From: Nitrospiria bacterium
GTDB lineage: Bacteria; Nitrospirota; Nitrospiria; Nitrospirales; UBA8639
DNA length: 5,106 nt
Direction of reading: 5' to 3'
Assembly (NCBI GenBank): GCA_030430725.1
Contig: JAUIKP010000282.1
Coordinates: 1-5,106, forward strand
Shown: positions 1 through 5,007 of the stretch, in pieces
Layout: every line of letters begins with the position of its first letter
How positions within the stretch are numbered: position 1 is the first letter of the stretch
Notes under the pieces: model-generated
Seen by the model: only the letters and a program-made list of their open reading frames with translations
What the model was told of the DNA's origin: nothing
The model's database searches: none
Translations under genes and position numbers: made by a program

Positions 1-1
1 T

Positions 2-172
2 ACCGAAGCCGGAAAATTGGGGGAATGGCAACGCTGGACCTTCGGCTTAAACTTCCGTCCCACGGAAGATACCGTCTTTAAAGCCGACTTCCAATACACT
101 CCGGTCGGTCGAAGCGGGAATGAACGCATACACGATACGGCGTTTGTGGCTTCCTGGGCCACGTATTTCTAA
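2..172 (+). CDS. C-terminal end of an outer-membrane beta-barrel protein (5' end outside window)
   Basis: An open frame enters from the left edge and gives 56 residues before a TAA stop. The tail has alternating polar and hydrophobic strands (around residues 11-20, 23-32 and 45-56) joined by short polar turns such as RPTED and VGRSGNER. It ends in W-A-T-Y-F, an aromatic C-terminus with terminal Phe, as is usual for the last strand of barrels recognised by the BAM machinery. This supports a porin-like or receptor-like outer-membrane protein, but too little is present to name the family or substrate. It is followed after 24 bases by a strong terminator, so it ends its own transcription unit. 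Whether it belongs functionally with the iron-regulated operon downstream cannot be decided from this fragment. Confidence 0.75.
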   Translation, partial: TEAGKLGEWQRWTFGLNFRPTEDTVFKADFQYTPVGRSGNERIHDTAFVASWATYF

Positions 173-196
173 GAGTTCTCTTTAGGGGGGCAGGAG

Positions 197-240
197 AACA
201 GAGAGAAAAGGCTAAGCCTTTTCTCTCTGTTTTTTATTTT
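197..240 (+). terminator. Strong intrinsic terminator after the barrel gene
   Basis: The arms AACAGAGAGAAAAGGC and GCCTTTTCTCTCTGTT are perfectly complementary around a TAA loop (197-212 and 216-231). They are followed by a T-rich run ending near 240. The stem of 16 bp or more with a T tract directly behind it is a textbook Rho-independent terminator for + strand transcription. It isolates the upstream gene from the operon that follows. Confidence 0.93.
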
Positions 241-278
241 CAACCAGTCTCGAAATATATGGACCACATCAGACCACA

Positions 279-311
279 GTTCAAAGACCATACCGGTTGA
301 CCGCTTTGAAC
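279..311. repeat. 8-bp inverted repeat enclosing the -35 element
   Basis: GTTCAAAG (279-286) and CTTTGAAC (304-311) are perfect reverse complements separated by 17 bases. The spacer holds a smaller dyad, CGGT-TG-ACCG (294-303), which overlaps the predicted -35 hexamer at 297-302. The spacing puts the half-sites about 25 bp apart centre to centre, a little over two DNA turns. That would suit a dimeric regulator, but the site is unassigned and could be chance. Confidence 0.4.
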
Positions 312-326
312 ATCGGGTGATAGAAT
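297..326 (+). promoter_or_regulatory. Sigma70-type promoter of the iron-regulated operon
   Basis: A TTGACC hexamer (297-302) lies 18 bases upstream of TAGAAT (321-326). TAGAAT is preceded by TGA, giving an extended -10 (TG at 318-319). Both hexamers match the vegetative consensus at five of six positions. The predicted start of transcription is near 333, which would give a leader of roughly 90 bases before the first gene. The Fur-type sites start a few bases after this point. It is the best promoter seen in the window. Confidence 0.65.
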
Positions 327-336
327 CCGGCATTAT

Positions 337-360
337 TTCTCATAATGAGAATCATATTCA
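337..360. promoter_or_regulatory. Fur operator, primary overlapping site
   Basis: The 19-mer at 341-359 (CATAATGAGAATCATATTC) matches the classical Fur box GATAATGATAATCATTATC at 15 of 19 positions. Two 7-1-7 dyads overlap here: TTCTCAT-A-ATGAGAA at 337-351, which is perfect, and TGAGAAT-C-ATATTCA at 346-360, which is imperfect. Overlapping 7-1-7 units are how Fur dimers commonly bind. The position just downstream of the predicted start fits repression when Fe(II)-Fur is bound. Confidence 0.8.
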
Positions 361-362
361 AA

Positions 363-381
363 TAAATCGAAAATCATTCTC
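363..381. promoter_or_regulatory. Second, weaker Fur-type site
   Basis: TAAATCGAAAATCATTCTC matches the 19-base Fur consensus at 13 of 19 positions, with a well-conserved right half (AATCATT-TC). It begins 3 bases after the primary site, extending the operator to about 45 bp. Tandem placement makes it more believable than its score alone. Confidence 0.55.
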
Positions 382-425
382 GTTTTTTATTTGATCCACT
401 TCGATCTTTTTTCATATATGTTTTT

Positions 426-917
426 ATGTTGACCTTTTCCGGTTCTTCCCTGATTCGTGGAATCTCAATTTTTGTATGCCCAATGTTTTTTCTGGGCTGC
501 GCTTTCCTTTCCGGTCAAGACCTGATTGTCGATCGATACATGGCCTGCCCAATTGATTCCGTATGGAATTCCTCCCTGGAAACCCTCAGGGCCTACCCGG
601 TCACGAAGAAAGACAAGTCCAACGGGGTCATCGAAACCGGGTGGCGGGTGGAATATGTGGAAGGCGCCAAGTATGGCCTTTTCCAACGAGAAGGCATGGG
701 GGACAAGGAACGGTCGCAACTGACCCTGACCTTAAAACCCCTCGACTCTAATGCCGTTCGACTCCAAATTGCCGAACGGCGGCAACATTGGGGATTCCGT
801 GGGGGCGCCAGACTTTATGATTGGTATCCGGTCGAACCATCCCAACAAGCCGTCAATCACCTTTTAAACAACTTAACCGAAAAACTAGAGGCTGAAGGAT
901 GTTTCATCGAATCCTGA
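426..917 (+). CDS. Predicted lipoprotein, first gene of the Fur-controlled operon
   Basis: This is a 163-residue protein. The N-terminus has R11, a hydrophobic stretch (about 13-24) and a lipobox-like F-L-G-C at 22-25, so C25 would be lipidated. Phe at -3 is not the best residue there. Ala at +2 would favour outer-membrane sorting under the E. coli rule. The mature part has an alpha-beta pattern: a helix around 44-56 (VWNSSLETL), a KDKSNGVIETGW turn and strand around 62-73, strands at 97-118 and a final helix at 139-157. This recalls the helix-grip fold of BamC-type lipoproteins, but the resemblance is structural guesswork and I do not recognise the family. The ATG has no clear Shine-Dalgarno sequence. 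It is kept because later starts would remove the signal peptide. It overlaps the next gene by 19 bases, which implies translational coupling. Confidence 0.8.
   Translation: MLTFSGSSLIRGISIFVCPMFFLGCAFLSGQDLIVDRYMACPIDSVWNSSLETLRAYPVTKKDKSNGVIETGWRVEYVEGAKYGLFQREGMGDKERSQLTLTLKPLDSNAVRLQIAERRQHWGFRGGARLYDWYPVEPSQQAVNHLLNNLTEKLEAEGCFIES
887..891 (+). promoter_or_regulatory. Ribosome-binding site of the FMN-binding gene
   Basis: AGAGG lies 7 bases before the ATG at 899, inside the end of the preceding gene. This supports the overlapping start at 899. Confidence 0.6.
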
Positions 918-1585
918 TTATCCTCCTCAATACACTTCTTTTTCTTAACCTGACCTCATTGGGCCAGGCCCAAGAGGAGCGAATTTGGGATCAGGATTTG
1001 AATCGATACCTCACGCCCCAAGAAATGGTTCAAGAGGACGTCTATCTGACTCCGGAAGAAGCCGCAAAATTGACATTTCCTGAATCCCATTCCATCCGCT
1101 TGGAGGTCATCAATCTCACCCAAGAACAGAAACGACTCATTGAGGAACGAATTGGATGGCAATTTCCGGAATCGACCTTTGAATGCTTCATTGGAGAAAC
1201 CAATGGAAAAATTGATGGATGGGCCTTCATCCAAAATACAATCGGTAAGCATAAGGCGATGACCTACATGGTAGGCGTTGACCCCAATGGAGAAGTCACC
1301 AACGTCGAAGTATTGGTATACCGAGAATCACGGGGAAGCGAAGTGGGGAAAAAGCGATTTAATTACCAATACCAAGGAAAAACAGTTGAAGACCCCATTC
1401 GGATCAACCGGGATATCATCAACATTTCCGGCGCCACCATGTCGGTGCGGTCCATGAGTGCCGGCGTTAAACGCACCCTGGTCCTGGCCCATGAACTCTA
1501 CTTACACACCCAGAGTCAAAGCTCCTCTATGAATACTGCCAGCCGATCGGACAAAAACTTTTTGGAGTCCCTGCTGGGGTTCTAA
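899..1585 (+). CDS. Periplasmic FMN-binding (FMN_bind domain) electron-transfer protein
   Basis: This 228-residue protein has a Sec signal peptide (H3, R4, hydrophobic 5-20, cleavage probably after G-Q-A at 22-24). A linker with the TPEEAAKL element (51-58) leads to an FMN_bind domain at about 100-200. Seen in order are GKHKAMTYMVGVDPNG (117-131), VEVLVYRESRGSEVG (136-150) and DPIRINRDI (165-173). The signature S-G-A-T follows at 177-180, with T180 the likely phosphothreonyl-FMN attachment residue. In this family ApbE transfers FMN from FAD to that Thr or Ser, as in NqrC and RnfG. No apbE gene is in the window. The Asp usually six residues before the acceptor is Ile174; the nearest Asp is D172. 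The S/N/T-rich tail after 204 looks unstructured. Likely role: one-electron carrier between the inner-membrane partner encoded 17 bases downstream and an unknown acceptor. Family assignment is firm; the partner and acceptor are inferred. Confidence 0.9.
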   Translation: MFHRILIILLNTLLFLNLTSLGQAQEERIWDQDLNRYLTPQEMVQEDVYLTPEEAAKLTFPESHSIRLEVINLTQEQKRLIEERIGWQFPESTFECFIGETNGKIDGWAFIQNTIGKHKAMTYMVGVDPNGEVTNVEVLVYRESRGSEVGKKRFNYQYQGKTVEDPIRINRDIINISGATMSVRSMSAGVKRTLVLAHELYLHTQSQSSSMNTASRSDKNFLESLLGF

Positions 1586-1602
1586 CTTACTGCAAGAATG
1601 GA

Positions 1603-2115
1603 ATGCGAAATTTTAATGCCCGCTTCCGGCTTCGTGATACCGACCGCCATATCCGCTTAGTCTATACGTGGTTTCTCCTGCTCATGCTCGCAGGATTTAT
1701 ATTCACCTTCTTCTGGGCTCATAGCATGACCGAATTAAGTCTTAAAGGTCTTGCCGAACATTACCGTGGGTCTGATGCGACATTTGGTGAACCAATGCCG
1801 TTTGGTCAACTGGCCGAGACTACACATTTTCATCTGTTTACCATGCCGGTCACATTCATGATTTTGGTCCATGTGCTCTATCTCACAATGGTCAGCCCCA
1901 CACTAAAAGTGGTTACGACATGGATGGCCTTTGTCGGGGTCACCCTGGATTTGATTTCCCCTTGGCTGATTGCGTATGTATCTCCCCTCTTTACCATTAC
2001 CATGTTGACCGGAGACATCCTGATGGTCGTAGGATTTCTCATCATGTTCGTCATCCCCATGTATGAAATGTGGTGGCAGAAATCCGCCTTTATGATGCCG
2101 GATTCGGATGATTAA
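1603..2115 (+). CDS. Four-helix inner-membrane protein of unknown family, probable partner of the FMN-binding protein
   Basis: This 170-residue protein starts 17 bases after the FMN_bind gene. Predicted membrane helices are at about 20-40, 77-97, 104-126 and 129-152. A basic N-terminus (RFRLRDTDRHIR) suggests it faces the cytoplasm, and the acidic tail (PDSDD) would lie on the same side. A loop of about 35 residues between helices 1 and 2 carries AEHYRGSDATFGEPMPFGQL and would be periplasmic. Histidines at or near membrane edges (H40, H53, H75, H77, H90) are candidates for haem or metal ligands, but I see no established haem-b motif. The run PWLIAYVSPLFTITMLTGD (120-138) looks conserved-family-like. 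I do not recognise a named family. Context suggests it donates electrons, perhaps from quinol, to the flavoprotein, or anchors it. The start has only a weak purine-rich ribosome site, and no alternative in-frame start lies upstream. Confidence 0.85.
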   Translation: MRNFNARFRLRDTDRHIRLVYTWFLLLMLAGFIFTFFWAHSMTELSLKGLAEHYRGSDATFGEPMPFGQLAETTHFHLFTMPVTFMILVHVLYLTMVSPTLKVVTTWMAFVGVTLDLISPWLIAYVSPLFTITMLTGDILMVVGFLIMFVIPMYEMWWQKSAFMMPDSDD

Positions 2116-2206
2116 CTTATGTCCTTTCTCCAATCAGAAGAATATTCTGTATCCGGACCCATGCCGAGACGGAGGTTGCTTCGACCACCCCGTTGGCTTG
2201 AAATGA

Positions 2207-2587
2207 ATGCGTGATCTTATGAATGGCATGCGACAAGACCCTCCTCACTCAATCGATTCAGACGACCAGGCTTTCATGAGAAGGGTGCAGACTCATCGTT
2301 CACATCGCACCTCGGCCAGGTCAAGGCCTCCCCACCATGGCTATGGGACATGGGTAGGCATCAGCCTCTTTTCCCTCTTTCTTTCGGCCTGTGCCTCAGA
2401 TTTGTATTGGGCAAAGCCAGACGCAGGTAAGGAGGAATTCGAGCAGGATCTGCGCTCATGTCGTGGCATCCTGATCGATGACGTTCATTCCGGGACCTCA
2501 TTGAACCCCTTCAGCCAAGGAATCACTGATGAGGCCTTGGCGAAATGCATGAACAGCAAAGGCTGGTTTTTGGCTCAAAAGCCATAA
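2207..2587 (+). CDS. Small two-cysteine lipoprotein, last gene of the operon
   Basis: The longest frame gives 126 residues. A hydrophobic segment (about 48-61) ends in a good lipobox, L-S-A-C at 59-62, so the mature lipoprotein begins at C62 and has 65 residues. Ala at +2 suggests outer-membrane destination. The mature part has the pattern W-x-K-P...F-x-x-D-L-x-x-C...L-x-x-C-M-x-x-K-G-W with C85 and C114 possibly disulfide-bonded. I associate this pattern with small uncharacterised lipoproteins of Gram-negatives, without a function. The 47 residues before the hydrophobic stretch are unusually long and rich in Arg, His and Asp for a signal n-region. The true start may be the ATG at 2276 (103 residues, AGG 5 bases upstream) or the GTG at 2285. 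It begins 91 bases after the membrane-protein stop with no promoter seen between, so it is probably co-transcribed. Confidence 0.75.
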   Translation: MRDLMNGMRQDPPHSIDSDDQAFMRRVQTHRSHRTSARSRPPHHGYGTWVGISLFSLFLSACASDLYWAKPDAGKEEFEQDLRSCRGILIDDVHSGTSLNPFSQGITDEALAKCMNSKGWFLAQKP

Positions 2588-2800
2588 ATTCTGACCTTTG
2601 CATTGACTCAATTCCCAGATGTTGCCCGAGTGTGGCTCAATGTATTGCCTGATGATCTGCCATTTAACAGCAGACTTTTCAAAATGTTTTTCGTACTCCT
2701 AAATGAAATGCGATTTCAAATAGGGACATTAATAATGCCAGCGTCTGACGACTAAGTACGTCTCACCATATTCCTAAGGCCCGAGACTTTTAGAGTCCAG

Positions 2801-2839
2801 AGCCCATGAGCTACCAGTGTATGCTCATGGGCTTTTTTT
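2801..2839 (+). terminator. Intrinsic terminator of the FMN-protein operon
   Basis: AGCCCATGAGC (2801-2811) pairs perfectly with GCTCATGGGCT (2823-2833) across an 11-base loop, followed by seven T residues (2833-2839). It lies 213 bases after the last stop codon. The operon therefore has a long 3' untranslated region, or a small RNA ends here. Confidence 0.9.
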
Positions 2840-2879
2840 GTGACCAAGGAATGCCATGCCCTGATTCTTCATATATCCC

Positions 2880-2907
2880 GAGGATGAATACCCTTACATT
2901 CATCCTC
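2880..2907. repeat. Perfect 10-bp inverted repeat (hairpin 1 of the di-haem leader)
   Basis: GAGGATGAAT (2880-2889) and ATTCATCCTC (2898-2907) are exact reverse complements around an 8-base loop. No T tract follows, so it is not a standard terminator. It sits four bases before a second, GC-richer hairpin. The pair may be a structured leader or an intergenic palindromic element. Confidence 0.7.
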
Positions 2908-2911
2908 ATGT

Positions 2912-2948
2912 AGGCGAGGGGGTGGGCCTCCTCCTGCCCCCCTCGCCT
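2912..2948. repeat. GC-rich 11-bp inverted repeat with CCTCCTCC loop (hairpin 2)
   Basis: AGGCGAGGGGG (2912-2922) pairs perfectly with CCCCCTCGCCT (2938-2948) across a 15-base loop containing CCTCCTCC (2927-2934). No T tract follows. The right arm and the bases after it overlap a sequence complementary to the downstream ribosome site, so this hairpin could decide whether that site is free. Confidence 0.7.
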
Positions 2949-3046
2949 CGCTCTGCCTCAACACAGGACGCGTGAGGTTACGTTCACCATTAATCCATAA
3001 GGGAGATCAAAGAGGATTTCTCCGACCATTCATTCTTTCATTTTAA

Positions 3047-3055
3047 AGCGAGGTG
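3047..3055 (+). promoter_or_regulatory. Ribosome-binding site of the di-haem gene, with upstream anti-SD match
   Basis: AGCGAGGTG carries GAGGTG, a six-base match to the anti-Shine-Dalgarno complement, 5 bases before the GTG at 3061. This supports the GTG start. All nine bases can pair with 2944-2952 (CGCCTCGCT; eight Watson-Crick pairs and one G-U). Confidence 0.75.
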
Positions 3056-3060
3056 CCCCC

Positions 3061-4896
3061 GTGAACATCAAAAAATCTATTTGTTTCTCTTTCGCTCAGG
3101 TCTTTGGTATTGCCGTACTCACCTCAACTCTATCCTTTTTCGTCAACGAACCTCTGGTGTTCGCCCAGGAAGCCGAAGAAGCTGATCCTCCGGAAATCAC
3201 CAACGGTGAACGGTTGTTCCTGGAAACCCGATTTGCTCAATTTTTCAAAATTTTTCTGGATAACGGGGGCGATGTGAATGATCCCTTGACGCAAGGTGAT
3301 TCCGCCCTCGACAAGGTGAGGAATGCCAAACTCCCACCCGACCAATTTGCGGATGGCCCGTTTACCGGTCAATCGATGAACTGCCGGAGCTGCCACTTTG
3401 TCGACGAACTTCTCGATATTCCCAACTACGGAATGAATACCTATTCGGATTTTGCTCGACGGAGTCCTATTCCAGCCCGAGAAGATGGAAAACTCACCGC
3501 GGTCCGAAACGCGCCACCGCTTGTTAATGCCGCTCTTCCTCGACCAATGTTTTTTCTTCATGCCGATGCTGAGTTCCCGACGATGGTAGGTTTGGTTAAA
3601 GACACACTCACCGGACGGAACTTTGGATGGCTTCCCGACGAACAGGAAACCGCCATCTCACATATTGCCAGAATTATTCGAGAAGACTCGGGGGCCGGAG
3701 ATCTGGCGCAGGAGTTTGGCGGGTTGTCCTATCGGGTCATGTTCACCGGAACCGATCCATCTATTCCCCCGGAATTTCTGATCCCTGAAGATTTCCGCGT
3801 GGAGGTCTCTCAAGCCACCGACCGACAACTTGTCCAGGCCGTTTCACAACTCATCGCCGCCTATACGGACCAACTCCTCTTCTCACAGGACGAGGAGGGA
3901 AGTTTCAATCTTTCTCCCTATGACGTCTTTCTTGAAATCAACGATTTGCCCCGTCAACCTGATAAGTGGGAATCTCCCAAGTCATATTCCCGTCGATTGC
4001 TCAAACAGATTCAATTTCTCGAATCATACGATCCGGACAATTACTCCCGATGGCCTTCAACCTCTTCTTCCGATGGCCCGACTCTGCAATTCGTTGAGAA
4101 GAATCCCCATACGGCAGATGGCCAGTTTCAATTCCATGACCAACCGTTCACGTTTGGGCCTGAAGAATTGGCAGGGCTGAAAATCTTTTTCACCCAACCG
4201 GGTCGACACAAGCATCGTCATAAAGCCCATCACATTCGGCCCAGCGACCAAGCCAAAGGGGGAATTGGGAATTGTATTGCATGTCATACGCCACCAAATT
4301 TTACCGACTTCCGTTTTCACAACACGGGAATTGCCCAAACGGAGTATGAACGGATCCACGGACCCGAATCGTTTTCCATGCTGGAAATACCCACATTGCA
4401 TCAACGAAATAGTAATATCGAAGCCTACCTGCCCGCCACAGCAAAGCATCCTCATGCACAAGAACCATTCCGCGCGATTCCCTCGCCGGATAACGCCCAA
4501 TGGACCGATCTGGGAATTTGGAACATTTTCTGGAATCCTGATTTCCCCGAATCTCAGCTACCCATTTGGTCAATCCTCTGCGAGGACGCCCTCAATGAAC
4601 ACTTTGGAGTATTTCGTGGCTTCCAGGCCTGTCGACCAGATCGGCTCCTCCCGAGAGCTATTGGCGCTTTCAAAACTCCCGGCCTCCGGGATTTGAGTCA
4701 TTCGGCTCCTTATAGTCACGCCGGCATCACCGATACCCTGAAAGATGTGATTCAAGGGTATATTCTCAATTCGGATTTAGCGCGAAAGGGAATGCTTCGC
4801 AATGGTGACTCCGAACTGAAAAACATTGCCTTAATTCAAGAAGACATCCCGGCCCTAACGGCATTCCTACGATCATTAAACGAAGACTACGAGTAA
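3061..4896 (+). CDS. Large periplasmic di-haem c-type protein of the cytochrome c peroxidase/MauG superfamily
   Basis: This 611-residue protein starts at GTG behind a strong ribosome site. A Sec signal (K4, K5, hydrophobic to about 34) probably ends at V-F-A before Q36. Haem motifs are CRSCH (108-112) and CIACH (405-409). Superfamily hallmarks are G-E-R-L-F (49-53), V-R-N-A-P-P-L-V-N-A-A (148-158), and F-K-T-P-G-L-R-D-L with A-P-Y-S-H-A-G and T-L-K-D-V-I-Q-G-Y (537-567), ending in LTAFLRSL. Classical bacterial peroxidases are near 320-350 residues; this belongs to a long subgroup with about 290 residues between the haem motifs. At the superfamily's N-A-A-F-x-x-x-x-F-W-D-G-R stretch, the Trp appears replaced by F165. 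Y567 falls where MauG has its Tyr haem ligand and peroxidases have Met. A His-rich patch (383-391) precedes the second haem. The role could be peroxide reduction or oxidative protein modification; the substrate is unknown. It lies between two terminators, so it is probably a single-gene transcript. Confidence 0.92.
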   Translation: MNIKKSICFSFAQVFGIAVLTSTLSFFVNEPLVFAQEAEEADPPEITNGERLFLETRFAQFFKIFLDNGGDVNDPLTQGDSALDKVRNAKLPPDQFADGPFTGQSMNCRSCHFVDELLDIPNYGMNTYSDFARRSPIPAREDGKLTAVRNAPPLVNAALPRPMFFLHADAEFPTMVGLVKDTLTGRNFGWLPDEQETAISHIARIIREDSGAGDLAQEFGGLSYRVMFTGTDPSIPPEFLIPEDFRVEVSQATDRQLVQAVSQLIAAYTDQLLFSQDEEGSFNLSPYDVFLEINDLPRQPDKWESPKSYSRRLLKQIQFLESYDPDNYSRWPSTSSSDGPTLQFVEKNPHTADGQFQFHDQPFTFGPEELAGLKIFFTQPGRHKHRHKAHHIRPSDQAKGGIGNCIACHTPPNFTDFRFHNTGIAQTEYERIHGPESFSMLEIPTLHQRNSNIEAYLPATAKHPHAQEPFRAIPSPDNAQWTDLGIWNIFWNPDFPESQLPIWSILCEDALNEHFGVFRGFQACRPDRLLPRAIGAFKTPGLRDLSHSAPYSHAGITDTLKDVIQGYILNSDLARKGMLRNGDSELKNIALIQEDIPALTAFLRSLNEDYE

Positions 4897-4971
4897 ACAA
4901 GGAACATCACGTCTCAAGGAAAAACTTACACATCGAATTTTAATAACGGAAAGAAACCACACACCATTAAA

Positions 4972-5007
4972 CCCACGGGGAGACATTCCCCGTGGGCTTG
5001 TTTTTTT
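4972..5007 (+). terminator. Intrinsic terminator of the di-haem gene
   Basis: CCCACGGGGA (4972-4981) pairs perfectly with TCCCCGTGGG (4987-4996) across a GACAT loop. It is followed by CTTG and seven T residues (5001-5007). It lies 75 bases after the stop codon and closes the transcript. Confidence 0.92.

Larger units (their letters stand above)
2588..3060. other. 473-base intergenic region without a supported gene
   Basis: No reading frame here has both a ribosome site and convincing protein character; the longest small frames are below 30 codons. From left to right it holds a 213-base stretch after the lipoprotein stop with a short hairpin (TGAAAT-GCG-ATTTCA, 2704-2718). It then holds the intrinsic terminator at 2801-2839, two adjacent strong hairpins at 2880-2948, and the leader and ribosome site of the di-haem gene. 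No clear sigma70 promoter for the di-haem gene was found. Confidence 0.7.

Noticed and set aside
347..388. GAGAAT...ATTCTC inverted repeat followed by six T residues in the operon leader, resembling an attenuator
   Set aside because: The stem is only 6 AT-rich pairs with a 23-base loop, too weak for termination. The symmetry is explained by the two Fur-type sites facing each other.
418..432. Four-codon frame (ATG at 418, stop at 430) overlapping the first operon start
   Set aside because: No ribosome site and too short to judge; an AT-rich leader yields such frames by chance.
2619..2702. 27-codon, cysteine-rich frame after the last lipoprotein
   Set aside because: No Shine-Dalgarno sequence, no signal or motif, and composition like non-coding DNA.
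3130..3561. 143-codon frame on the minus strand inside the di-haem gene
   Set aside because: Shadow of a well-supported gene with haem motifs and family hallmarks; no plausible protein character.
4057..4500. 147-codon minus-strand frame inside the di-haem gene
   Set aside because: Antisense shadow spanning the second haem motif of the real gene; no ribosome site or domain.
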